A stretch of DNA of 62,505 nt from an uncultured Porphyromonadaceae bacterium (lineage in GTDB: Bacteria; Bacteroidota; Bacteroidia; Bacteroidales; Muribaculaceae). Shown one piece after another: positions 53,587-62,505 of this stretch. The position numbers and the translations under genes are program-made. The notes below the pieces were generated by a model, which was given only the letters and a program-made list of their open reading frames with translations, was not told the DNA's origin and did not search any database. How positions within the stretch are numbered: position 1 is the stretch's first letter; the number at the start of each line of letters is the position of its first letter. Location: positions 1 through 62,505 of the forward strand of contig CAMWXJ010000016.1 of the NCBI GenBank assembly GCA_947178215.1, given 5' to 3'.

Positions 53587-54234
53587 TTACTTGGCCGGCG
53601 CCGGACCCTGTCGTGTGAGGATGACGTCGATATCTTTTCCCCCTTCCTTGGCAACATCAATCTCGAATTTCAGACGTTGGGGACCGGCCTTTACGTCTTC
53701 AAGCCTGCTTATCGGGAAGAAGCGAGACTTGGCGGCGGCTGATATTTCGGCTCGTGCGGCAGCATATAGCGAGGGTGGGATTGAATCGAGTGTGGCAGGA
53801 TTGCCATCGGCACTGACAGCCACGGCCGACGGGTCGATCGACACTGTAAGCGTACGCGGGTCCATGCTCACTATCACATTGTCGTCATCTTTCTTTTCGA
53901 GATCCCATGTGCCGTTGATCGTCACCGAAGCAGCGACAGTCACGGCATAAGGAGCCGATGCGGGAGCTATGGTATCGGCGCCTGCGGCCGAGAGCGGACA
54001 TTCGACTGATGCGAGTGAAGTAATAATCAGGGTGCCTCCGTTGGCATTGGCGTCATCACGGGAGAAGTCCCAGGTGTCGGTCATAGTGACGATGCCCGCC
54101 GACTGCGTCGTGACAGGCGTCGCGTTACCTTGCCATGTTCCTTCGATGTTTCTGGCAAGATTGTTCTTGTCGCACGAAATCATGCCTGCGGCAAGCAACG
54201 TAGCCGCGGAGAGTATAATCAGTCGGGTTTTCAT
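53587..54234 (-). CDS. Lipocalin-like lipoprotein, function unknown
   Basis: A 215-residue lipoprotein with lipobox GMISCD (Cys21). The start of the mature part, NIEGTWQGNATPVT, and repeated strands (TDTWDFSRDD, INGTWDLEKKDDDNVIVSM) suggest a lipocalin-like barrel, with GTW motifs repeated twice. No enzyme residues can be named. It is monocistronic, divergent from fumarase. Confidence 0.7.
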   Translation of the reverse strand: MKTRLIILSAATLLAAGMISCDKNNLARNIEGTWQGNATPVTTQSAGIVTMTDTWDFSRDDANANGGTLIITSLASVECPLSAAGADTIAPASAPYAVTVAASVTINGTWDLEKKDDDNVIVSMDPRTLTVSIDPSAVAVSADGNPATLDSIPPSLYAAARAEISAAAKSRFFPISRLEDVKAGPQRLKFEIDVAKEGGKDIDVILTRQGPAPAK

Positions 54235-54294
54235 ATTTTTCGTTAAATATCGTTGACGTTACCCTTTCATAACACATCTTGTTATAATAAAGTT

Positions 54295-54326
54295 TTTGCC
54301 CGTTACAAAAATATTGGCTACTTTTG
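54295..54326 (+). promoter_or_regulatory. Promoter for fumarase
   Basis: TTTG at 54295-54298, a 20-bp spacer and TACTTTTG at 54319-54326, an ideal match. The leader is about 60 nt to the ATG at 54392. Confidence 0.75.
54306..54313 (-). promoter_or_regulatory. -7 element of the divergent lipoprotein gene
   Basis: On the - strand this reads TATTTTTG, matching TAnnTTTG, inside the spacer of the fumarase promoter. No -33 element was found for it, so confidence is low. Confidence 0.35.
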
Positions 54327-54391
54327 CCGTTGCGATGCCTCACGGCCTCGTCAGTAAAGGAAATTTCAACAATAATAACCCCATAGCTCCC

Positions 54392-56041
<1,650 letters not shown>

Positions 56042-56072
56042 CAGGCCCACGGCAACTACAAGCATCAAATAA

Positions 56073-56122
56073 TCTCATAGCGGGTATGCGGCCGGTGTGT
56101 CGCACACCCGCTATGATTTCTT
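56073..56122 (+). terminator. Intrinsic terminator after fumarase
   Basis: A 15-bp arm (56076-56090) pairs with 56101-56115 with one mismatch, followed by ATTTCTTATTT. Confidence 0.8.
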
Positions 56123-56206
56123 ATTTAGCATCACGTCGACAATCATTCGCGACCCGACTTATTCTTTTTTTCACGCCGCCTGAGCCGACAAGCGCTGAAT
56201 ATTTGT

Positions 56207-56214
56207 TACCTTTG
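56207..56214 (+). promoter_or_regulatory. -7 element for trxB-nuclease-mnmE
   Basis: TACCTTTG, a full match, about 57 bases before the trxB ATG. No well-spaced TTTG was found. Confidence 0.5.
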
Positions 56215-56271
56215 CAAAAGATAATTGAAACATAAACGGCCAACAACATAATCTTACGATATAATAGCGAT

Positions 56272-57213
56272 ATGGAATCCGTCAACACCCGACTACTCAT
56301 CATAGGCTCCGGCCCTGCCGGATATACAGCCGCAATCTATGCCTCACGCGCAAATATTCCTCTGGTTCTCTATGAAGGGAATCAACCGGGCGGTCAACTC
56401 ACCACCACCACCGAGGTAGAGAATTTCCCCGGTTACCCCGAGGGTATCCAGGGTCCTCAGCTCATGACCGACCTGCGCAGGCAGGCCGAGCGCTTTGGCG
56501 CCGATATTCGTCAGGGACTGATTAAGAGCGTCGACCTAAGCTCGCGCCCCTTCAAAGCTGTTGCTGCCGACGGCACCGAAATTGTAGCCGAAGCAGTGAT
56601 TATCTCTACCGGAGCCTCGGCCAAATATCTCGGTCTACCCGATGAGAACAAGTATAAAGGGATGGGAGTTAGCGCATGCGCCACATGCGACGGATTTTTC
56701 TATCGCAAGAAGCGCGTAGCAGTGGTAGGCGGCGGCGACACCGCCTGTGAAGAGGCTCTCTATCTCGCGGGCCTGGCCTCAGAGGTTTTTCTGATTGTGC
56801 GTAAGCCTCACCTCCGCGCCTCGAAAGTTATGCAGCAGCGTGTACTCAACAATCCTAAAATCAACGTGCTCTTCAATACTAATACTGTTGGACTGTATGG
56901 TGACGAGTTTGTCGAGGGAGCTAACCTGGTAGAAAACATAGGCACTGAGAACGAGCAGCGTTTTGACCTGCCTATCGACGGATTTTTCCTTGCAATAGGA
57001 CACCACCCCAATACCTCGCTCTTCCCCACAGTGGAAACTGACGAACAAGGCTATATCAAGACAGCACTCCCGGGCACCGCGACCAACATACCCGGCGTTT
57101 TTGCAGCCGGCGACGTTGCTGACCCAGTTTATCGCCAAGCAATCACAGCCGCTGCCTCAGGCTGCCGCGCAGCGCTCGACGTAGAGCGCTTCCTCATGGC
57201 CAACCCCCTTTAA
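56272..57213 (+). CDS. trxB: Thioredoxin reductase
   Basis: An FAD enzyme that reduces thioredoxin with NADPH. The 313-residue protein has the FAD dinucleotide fold IIGSGPAGYTAAIYASRA (10-26), the redox pair Cys136/Cys139 in ACATCDGFF, the NADPH fold VVGGGDTACEEALYLA, and the C-terminal GVFAAGDVAD. Three bases separate it from the nuclease gene. Confidence 0.97.
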   Translation: MESVNTRLLIIGSGPAGYTAAIYASRANIPLVLYEGNQPGGQLTTTTEVENFPGYPEGIQGPQLMTDLRRQAERFGADIRQGLIKSVDLSSRPFKAVAADGTEIVAEAVIISTGASAKYLGLPDENKYKGMGVSACATCDGFFYRKKRVAVVGGGDTACEEALYLAGLASEVFLIVRKPHLRASKVMQQRVLNNPKINVLFNTNTVGLYGDEFVEGANLVENIGTENEQRFDLPIDGFFLAIGHHPNTSLFPTVETDEQGYIKTALPGTATNIPGVFAAGDVADPVYRQAITAAASGCRAALDVERFLMANPL

Positions 57214-57216
57214 CCG

Positions 57217-58089
57217 ATGGCGCGTAAAACCACACACCGCAGAACTGTAAGACGCAAAAACAGCCGTCGATCACCGGTTGTCACAATCATACTTACAGTT
57301 CTGTTGCTCGGTGCCGCTGCTTACGCTGCAATTCATAATGGCAACGTCTCGTCACGCAATCACACCGACTACTCTACCGACGCGGAGTCGCTACTACAAG
57401 TAGTTACCCCCGATTCAATCCCCTCTACCCCGGTGAGTTATACCGGCTTCAATCTGTCGTTCAACCCCAAGATGCACATACCTAATTGGGTGGCGTGGGA
57501 ACTGACGGCCGATGAGACCGGCGGAAAGACTCCGCGCACCAACAAGTTCGTGACTGACCCCAATGTGCCCGGCTGTGCCGAGACCTACGATTATCTCTAC
57601 TCAGGCTACGACCGCGGCCACATGGCTCCGGCCGCCGACATGAAATGGGACGCCACAGCTATGGCAGAATCATTCACGCTCACCAACATCTGTCCACAGG
57701 CAAAGCAACTGAACACAGGAGCCTGGCGCACCCTGGAAGAGAAATGCCGTCAGTGGGCACAGGCCGATAGTGCGATAATAATAATCTCAGGCCCTATCCT
57801 CACGCCCGCACCGCACGAATATATCGGTGATTCACGTGTGGCCGTTCCACGCAGTTTCTTTAAGGTCATCCTTTCGCCTTACGCAAGGCCGATGAGAGGC
57901 ATCGCGTTCGTGATGCCTAACGGATATGTAAAAGGAGGCATGCAGTCGGCGGCCACGAGCATTGACAAAGTGGAGGAGCTTACGGGACTCGACTTCTTCT
58001 CTGCCCTGCCCGACTCAATCGAGCAGGAAGTAGAGGCGCAGAACGATTTTCACATGTGGTCGACTTTAAAACCCGGTCGAAACAAATGA
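57217..58089 (+). CDS. DNA/RNA non-specific endonuclease, NucA family, membrane-anchored
   Basis: A 290-residue nuclease. A very basic N-terminus (about 1-19) precedes one membrane helix (about 20-38), so the nuclease domain should face the periplasm. The catalytic DRGH motif is intact (SGYDRGHMAPAADM, His135) together with the metal-binding NICPQAKQLNTGAW stretch. It could serve nutrient scavenging or turnover of incoming DNA; this is inference. Its stop overlaps the mnmE start. Confidence 0.92.
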   Translation: MARKTTHRRTVRRKNSRRSPVVTIILTVLLLGAAAYAAIHNGNVSSRNHTDYSTDAESLLQVVTPDSIPSTPVSYTGFNLSFNPKMHIPNWVAWELTADETGGKTPRTNKFVTDPNVPGCAETYDYLYSGYDRGHMAPAADMKWDATAMAESFTLTNICPQAKQLNTGAWRTLEEKCRQWAQADSAIIIISGPILTPAPHEYIGDSRVAVPRSFFKVILSPYARPMRGIAFVMPNGYVKGGMQSAATSIDKVEELTGLDFFSALPDSIEQEVEAQNDFHMWSTLKPGRNK

Positions 58090-59810
58090 TGAACAACGAC
58101 AACAACCGACAGCCGACAAAGCATCTTGATAGCGACACAATCTGCGCAGTAGCAACGCCTGCCGGCATTGGCGGTATTGCTGTCGTACGTGTGTGCGGTT
58201 CGCAGGCCGTCAAAATCACATCTTCGATTTGGCGCGGACGGCCGCTTGAACAGTGCCTGACACATACCGCTCATCTTGGACGCGTAGTCGATCCAGTCAC
58301 CGGCCAGACCGTAGATCAAGCGGTATGCACGATATTCAGAGGTCCGGGGTCATACACGGGCGATGACACAGTAGAGCTTTCCGTACATGGATCAAGATAT
58401 GTGCAGAGCGAGTTGCTTCGACTGCTCATTGACGCGGGCTGTCGTCTTGCCGACCCGGGAGAATACACCCGCCGTGCATTTGCCGCCGGACATCTCGACC
58501 TGGCCGAAGCCGAAGCCGTGGCAGACCTAATCGCAGCATCTTCGCGCAACGCCCACCGTATAGCCCTCAATCAGATGCGAGGTCGCTTGTCGGAAGCGCT
58601 TGCCGACCTGCGTGCCAGGCTGATTGACCTCGCGTCGCTCGTCGAGCTCGAACTCGATTTCTCCGAGGAGGATGTCTCATTTGCATCACGCACAGAGCTC
58701 AGACGCATCACAGATGAAGTCATCGCCATTCTTGAAAGGCTCACGGCGTCGTTTGGCACCGCACAGGCGATACGCGACGGCATACCACTCGCTATCGTAG
58801 GAGCTCCCAACGCGGGCAAATCGACACTGCTTAACACACTCGCCGATGATGATCGTGCCATTGTGTCGCCTATCGCCGGAACCACACGTGACACTATCGA
58901 AGACACGATAGAAATTGAGGGCACTACTTTCCGTGTCATCGACACGGCGGGACTGCGCGAAAATCCGACAGACGAGATTGAAGCCATAGGCATTGACCGC
59001 TCGCTGAAAGCAATCAGCCGCGCTACGGTAGTGGTCTGGGTTGTAGACCCCACTGCCACCGACTCAATCGCACGCACCGGTGAAGCTATCATTAACGCTC
59101 TTGCCAATGGAAGCAGACTAATTATTGCGGTTAACAAAGCCGACATCTTCACCGATGCCAAGAGCACGGAATTAAGTGCGGCACTACATGCCGCACAGGA
59201 AGCAGCAAAAGGCGTTTGCGATGTTGAAAGTGCCATGATTTGCGCCACGACCCGTGAAGGCAGCGAACCACTACGTAAGCTACTCGGAAGTATCATTAGC
59301 GCCGAGTCGCTTGATACACCGATGCTCACCAACGCCCGCCACTATCAGGCCGCATCCGCTGCCCTCACCTCACTCCGCGCAGTCGCCTCGGCTCTCGGTC
59401 ACCCCAACGCATTAACCTCATCCTCCATCCATCCAACAGCCAGTCCCCACCCCGCAGCCAATGGCACAACGACTGCGACTGACGCAATGATTTCGGCTGA
59501 CTCGCAAACGACCAGTGACACAATGGATAAGGCCTTGCCCCCCACTGTGGATGTTATGACTCACACTGCCGGTCAATCAGAAACCGGCCCATTGTCAACC
59601 ATGAAACAGTCGGCAGTCGGCGACTATTTGTCAGAATACCCTGAGGTGTCAGGTAGCGGCAATGAATCGGAGTCAGAAAGTTCGCTAAGCCTTGACCTCG
59701 TAGCCATCGACCTTCGCGCAGCCCTCCACCACCTCGGAGAAATCACCGGCGCCATCACCACCCCCGACCTCCTCGCCACCATCTTCTCCCGCTTCTGCAT
59801 CGGAAAATGA
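58086..59810 (+). CDS. mnmE: tRNA uridine-5-carboxymethylaminomethyl GTPase MnmE with a large insertion
   Basis: With MnmG it modifies the wobble uridine of certain tRNAs. The 574-residue protein has the formyl-THF-binding N-domain (TICAVATPAGIGGIAVVRVCG), the GTPase motifs GAPNAGKST, GTTRDT, DTAG and NKAD, and the terminal CIGK with the catalytic Cys. Homologues are about 450-470 residues. The excess is a segment of about 94 residues (about 439-532; bases 59400-59680), rich in Ser, Thr, Ala, Pro and acidic residues, placed in the second helical half just before LVAIDLRAALHHLGEITG. The frame is open earlier, to 58056, but the ATGATG at 58086 is the natural start. Confidence 0.95.
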   Translation: MMNNDNNRQPTKHLDSDTICAVATPAGIGGIAVVRVCGSQAVKITSSIWRGRPLEQCLTHTAHLGRVVDPVTGQTVDQAVCTIFRGPGSYTGDDTVELSVHGSRYVQSELLRLLIDAGCRLADPGEYTRRAFAAGHLDLAEAEAVADLIAASSRNAHRIALNQMRGRLSEALADLRARLIDLASLVELELDFSEEDVSFASRTELRRITDEVIAILERLTASFGTAQAIRDGIPLAIVGAPNAGKSTLLNTLADDDRAIVSPIAGTTRDTIEDTIEIEGTTFRVIDTAGLRENPTDEIEAIGIDRSLKAISRATVVVWVVDPTATDSIARTGEAIINALANGSRLIIAVNKADIFTDAKSTELSAALHAAQEAAKGVCDVESAMICATTREGSEPLRKLLGSIISAESLDTPMLTNARHYQAASAALTSLRAVASALGHPNALTSSSIHPTASPHPAANGTTTATDAMISADSQTTSDTMDKALPPTVDVMTHTAGQSETGPLSTMKQSAVGDYLSEYPEVSGSGNESESESSLSLDLVAIDLRAALHHLGEITGAITTPDLLATIFSRFCIGK

Positions 59811-59853
59811 CCATATAGTTAGAAACGATTACAAAATAGCATAATCTGTTAGT

Positions 59854-59885
59854 ATGGCACTCTTTACGGGGTGCCATTTTTGTTG
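59854..59885 (+). terminator. Intrinsic terminator after mnmE
   Basis: ATGGCAC (59854-59860) pairs with GTGCCAT (59871-59877) and TTTTTGTT follows. Confidence 0.8.
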
Positions 59886-59996
59886 CCGCATTTCTCGGTT
59901 TTAACCGTTTCTGCTCGATTTTACGCCCATTTTTGTATCCCGATTGTATCTCGTCAGCTATCGGGAGCAATCCCATTAGAGAGGTTGTGGACAATC

Positions 59997-60036
59997 TTTA
60001 CGCCATTTTACACCACTTTACGGGATTTTACACTTT
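59997..60036 (+). repeat. Four tandem 10-bp direct repeats
   Basis: Four copies with exact 10-bp period: TTTACGCCAT, TTTACACCAC, TTTACGGGAT, TTTACACTTT. A further TTTACGCCCAT lies at 59920. They end 26 bases before the ATG of the HTH protein at 60063. Period and position suggest a protein-binding array on one face of the helix. Confidence 0.75.
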
Positions 60037-60062
60037 TGTTGGCGAAATAAAGCGAAATAAAA

Positions 60063-60962
60063 ATGAGCAGTAATCTGAATCTAAAGAAACTGTGTGCGTT
60101 CTGTGGCCGCGAGTTCGTTGCTCACAAGACCACCACTACTTGTTGCTCTCACCGCTGTTCAAGCCTTCTGTATAAACAGCGAAAGAGGGAAGCCAAAACA
60201 AAGGCACACGATGCCATGACAGATTTTCTTATTTCAGAAAAACCCTTAGAGAAAATCAAATCAAAACCATTCCTTACAATCTCCGAAACTGCGCTATACC
60301 TCGGAGTGTCACGACCGACCGTATATTCATATCTGAGAAACGGAGAATTGAAAGCAAAGCGGATTGGCTGTAAATTCAAAATCAGTAGAGAAGATATTGA
60401 TAATCTTTTCCGCATTCCCGAGGTATTTGCTATTGTAGCGAAAGAGAAGCGACCTATAACGGAGTTCTATACCACGAAAGAAGTGCTGGAGAAATTCGGC
60501 ATCAGTAATTCGTGGCTATTCAAGGCGGCAAAAGAAAACAATTTCCCAAAGCTAACCCAACGAGGAAAAACGCTCTGGAGCAAGTCGCATATAGATCGGT
60601 TCTTTGCCAAGTCTACCCCGAAAGAAGAAATTACCGAATGGTACACCGCTGCGGAGATACAGGAGCGTTATGGCATGACTCTCTCGGCAATCTATAATCT
60701 TGTCTCAAAGGAGAGAATTCCGAAAATGAAAATAGGTTGTGAAGCCCGCTATTCAAAATGGCATTTCGACAAAGCCAAAGGAGTTGCCGTTGATGAGCCG
60801 GACACCTACACCATGCAAGAGGCAATGGCAAAATACAGCATGACGCGCGACCAACTTTACCATTATATCAAGACCTACGGCATAAGTAAGGTTAAGGTTG
60901 GCAGAATCATCAAAATATCCAAGCATGATCTTGATAATCTGTTTGCTCCACCCACGATATGA
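60063..60962 (+). CDS. DNA-binding protein with four excisionase-type HTH domains
   Basis: A 299-residue protein. It begins with a possible zinc ribbon (Cys11, Cys14, Cys28, Cys32). Four MerR/excisionase-like winged HTH units follow at about 70-116, 136-181, 193-238 and 249-294, recognisable by patterns such as LTISETALYLGVSRPTVYSYL and TYTMQEAMAKYSMTRDQLYHYI. Single-domain relatives act as recombination directionality factors next to integrases. Here it lies upstream of a tyrosine recombinase on the same strand, so control of excision or of its own operon is likely, though not shown. Lower GC than the neighbouring chromosome. Confidence 0.85.
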   Translation: MSSNLNLKKLCAFCGREFVAHKTTTTCCSHRCSSLLYKQRKREAKTKAHDAMTDFLISEKPLEKIKSKPFLTISETALYLGVSRPTVYSYLRNGELKAKRIGCKFKISREDIDNLFRIPEVFAIVAKEKRPITEFYTTKEVLEKFGISNSWLFKAAKENNFPKLTQRGKTLWSKSHIDRFFAKSTPKEEITEWYTAAEIQERYGMTLSAIYNLVSKERIPKMKIGCEARYSKWHFDKAKGVAVDEPDTYTMQEAMAKYSMTRDQLYHYIKTYGISKVKVGRIIKISKHDLDNLFAPPTI

Positions 60963-61038
60963 TGCGGTGGATTTGTGGTGGCCTATCGGTGGAAATACCC
61001 CGGAATCGGGTGTCTGAGTCCACTGTTTGAACACTTCC

Positions 61039-61046
61039 TACCTTCG
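61039..61046 (+). promoter_or_regulatory. Possible -7 element for the integrase gene
   Basis: TACCTTCG, one base from TAnnTTTG, 27 bases before the integrase ATG at 61074. No TTTG at -33 spacing. Confidence 0.35.
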
Positions 61047-61073
61047 CATCAAATCTTTTAATTCACAACGCAC

Positions 61074-62180
61074 ATGAATACATGCACCAAAGTTTTCCTT
61101 CGCAAGAAGGCTATATCGGGTGGACGCATCTCGCTCTATCTCGATTTCTATCCTGCCATCCGTAATCCCCATACCAACCGGATGAGCCGCCGTGAAACCC
61201 TCGGCATCTATATCTATACCTCGCCCAAGAATGAGCGGGAGCGTCAGTTCAACTCCTCAATGCTTGAAAAGGCGGAAGCTATCCGCTGCCGTCGCTTCGA
61301 GCAGTTGCTTAACGAGCAGTTCGATTTTCTCGATAAGGAGAAGCTGCGCATGGACTTTCTTGCCTACTTCAAGCAGAAATGCCGTCAGAAGTATCAGAAA
61401 TGGGACTGCGTTCTCCGACACTTTGAAATCTACTGCAAGGGCAAGTGTCGTTTCTGCGATTTGACAGTTGACTTCTGCAAGGGCTTCCGTACTTATCTTC
61501 TATCTGCCCAACGTCAGCGCAACAACGGCAAAGGACCAATCTCCCACAATTCGGCGGCAGGATATTGGTCGACATTCCGTGCCTTGCTGAAAATGGCTTA
61601 TCAGGAGAAATATCTCCGCGAGAATGTCAATGACTTTCTTGAAAAAATCGAGTGGAAGGAGGTCAAGAAAGAGTTTCTTACACTCGCGGAAGTCAAGCTG
61701 CTTGTCGCTACGCCTTGTAAGATTCCCGTTCTGAAACAGGCGGTTCTGTTTAGCTGCATGACCGGACTACGCATAAGCGACATTCTGCAACTCTCATGGG
61801 AACATATCCAGATGGGACAGGACGGAGGCTATCTCATAAGAATGTGTACTGAGAAAACCGAGGAAGAAACCAACCTCCCTATCAGCGATGAAACTCTCGC
61901 ACTCTGCGGTGAACGTTCGGAAGGACTGATTTTCAAAGGCCTTAAACGCCACATGGTGAATCATCCGCTGAAAGAGTGGATTAAATCCGCAGGCATAACC
62001 AGACGGATAACATTCCATTCGATGCGCCACAGCTTCGCTACGTTGCTTGCCGCCAACGGCGTGGACATTCTTACCATCAGCAAGATGTTGACCCACAAAA
62101 GCGTGAAAAACACGCAAATCTACGCCAAAGTTGTCGATGAACGAGCGAGAGAGGCATCTATGGTCATTTCGCTGAAATAA
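61074..62180 (+). CDS. Tyrosine-type site-specific recombinase (integrase)
   Basis: A 368-residue recombinase of the Bacteroidales mobile-element type. In order: an N-terminal arm-binding-like domain (about 5-85), a SAM-like core-binding domain (about 92-185) and the catalytic domain (about 198-365). Catalytic residues are all present: Arg233 (TGLRISDIL), His315 and Arg318 (FHSMRHSFAT), His341 (MLTHKSVKNT) and nucleophile Tyr350 (TQIYAKVVDE). A four-HTH protein upstream and an mnmE junction suggest it integrates the element that starts at 59.8 kb. It reads intact. Confidence 0.93.
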   Translation: MNTCTKVFLRKKAISGGRISLYLDFYPAIRNPHTNRMSRRETLGIYIYTSPKNERERQFNSSMLEKAEAIRCRRFEQLLNEQFDFLDKEKLRMDFLAYFKQKCRQKYQKWDCVLRHFEIYCKGKCRFCDLTVDFCKGFRTYLLSAQRQRNNGKGPISHNSAAGYWSTFRALLKMAYQEKYLRENVNDFLEKIEWKEVKKEFLTLAEVKLLVATPCKIPVLKQAVLFSCMTGLRISDILQLSWEHIQMGQDGGYLIRMCTEKTEEETNLPISDETLALCGERSEGLIFKGLKRHMVNHPLKEWIKSAGITRRITFHSMRHSFATLLAANGVDILTISKMLTHKSVKNTQIYAKVVDERAREASMVISLK

Positions 62181-62212
62181 ATGCGATTGGCCCGGTTCTC
62201 AGAAAAATGAGT

Positions 62213-62220
62213 TATATTTG
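62213..62220 (+). promoter_or_regulatory. -7 element for the HigA-like gene
   Basis: TATATTTG, a full match. TTG at 62187-62189 gives a long 23-bp spacer. It supports translation from the ATG at 62242 rather than 62224. Confidence 0.45.
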
Positions 62221-62241
62221 CAAATGAAAAATGTAACGAAA

Positions 62242-62406
62242 ATGGATACAACCGAACAGCAATATGAATCAGCTCTCCGTCGCATAGAGGAACTATTACC
62301 TCTTATTTCGGATAACACTCCATCAACAGATGCTAATGCCGTCGAACTTATCGAGGTTTCAGAGATTGTCAGGGAGTATGAACAAAAACATTTTCCTATA
62401 AGGTAG
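62242..62406 (+). CDS. HigA-like antitoxin N-terminal domain, standalone or truncated
   Basis: A 54-residue acidic protein (MDTTEQQYESALRRIEELLP, ending EYEQKHFPIR). The pattern matches, from memory, the N-terminal segment of Bacteroidales HigA-type antitoxins, which normally runs on into an XRE helix-turn-helix. Here a TAG ends the protein at that junction and no HTH coding was seen in the following bases in any frame. No HigB-like toxin is adjacent. It may be a remnant or a short stand-alone protein. An earlier ATG at 62224 would add six residues. Confidence 0.55.
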   Translation: MDTTEQQYESALRRIEELLPLISDNTPSTDANAVELIEVSEIVREYEQKHFPIR

Positions 62407-62431
62407 TCTTGATAAATATTTAGAAGTATGC

Positions 62432-62466
62432 AGTGTCACTCCATTAACTTGGGGTGGCACTTTTTA
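62432..62466 (+). terminator. Intrinsic terminator after the HigA-like gene
   Basis: An 11-bp arm (62432-62442) pairs with 62451-62461 using two or three G-U pairs, with an eight-base loop and TTTTT after it. Confidence 0.8.
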
Positions 62467-62505
62467 TGTCGCTGAACATCATTAGGGTTGTGTTCGTTAT
62501 AAAAA

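Larger units (their letters stand above)
59811..60062. other. Junction between mnmE and the mobile module
   Basis: A 252-base AT-rich gap immediately after the mnmE stop. It holds a terminator, one TTTACGCCC-like element near 59920 and four tandem 10-bp repeats just before the HTH gene. It is a candidate attachment and excision-control region. Confidence 0.5.

Overview
The window is a chromosomal segment from a member of the Bacteroidales, most likely a Muribaculaceae-type gut bacterium. The family-level placement is an inference. The order-level evidence is in the sequence. Promoters are of the Bacteroidetes type (TTTG, about 20 bp, then TAnnTTTG). There is a SusC/SusD pair run by a hybrid two-component regulator. 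Arginine synthesis uses an N-succinylornithine-type transcarbamylase. The ribosomal operon is rpmB-rpmG-DUF4295. Small outer-membrane and lipoprotein families typical of the order are present. Coding density is high, genes are mostly on the + strand, and many pairs overlap by 1-17 bases.

Layout: 0.2-4.4 kb holds a DUF4421 protein and the anaerobic ribonucleotide reductase pair nrdD-nrdG. 4.5-11.5 kb is an arginine operon (GNAT acyltransferase, argG, argC, argD, argF', argB, argE-like) with no argH. It is followed by a small acidic protein and the agmatine-to-putrescine pair aguA-aguB (11.5-13.7 kb), then dnaK (14.0-16.0 kb). An AT-rich gap with a strong hairpin leads into a compact fructan utilisation locus (16.5-28.5 kb): fructokinase, sugar permease and GH32 on the - strand, and a periplasmic-binding-protein-type HTCS regulator, SusC and SusD on the + strand. 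Two control regions of this locus share a 17-bp motif. 28.9-41.0 kb holds rpsA, a second permease plus PfkB kinase, a DUF4136 lipoprotein, a hydrolase, superoxide dismutase, a nitroreductase and carA-carB. 41.0-47.1 kb holds a small - strand operon, a two-DTG aspartic-protease-like protein, a VanZ-like protein, a patatin, a GH13 amylase and prs. 47.1-53.3 kb holds a pRiA4b-like protein, an operon of a glycosidase-like protein, a phosphoesterase and a SPOR lipoprotein, then radA and the rpmB-rpmG-DUF4295 operon. 53.6-59.8 kb holds a lipoprotein, class I fumarase, trxB, a NucA-type nuclease and mnmE.

Immediately after the mnmE stop codon the composition changes. A module follows with a four-HTH DNA-binding protein, a tyrosine recombinase and a short HigA-like fragment. 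This looks like the left end of an integrated element whose right end lies outside the window.

The features most worth a second look are: the four 10-bp repeats in front of the four-HTH protein and their position at the mnmE 3' end; a roughly 90-residue low-complexity insertion inside MnmE; two promoters whose -7 box sits five bases before a GTG start (probable leaderless mRNAs); the shared operator of the fructan locus; and the two-DTG single-chain protease-like protein. I saw no rRNA, tRNA or CRISPR array and no complete insertion sequence.
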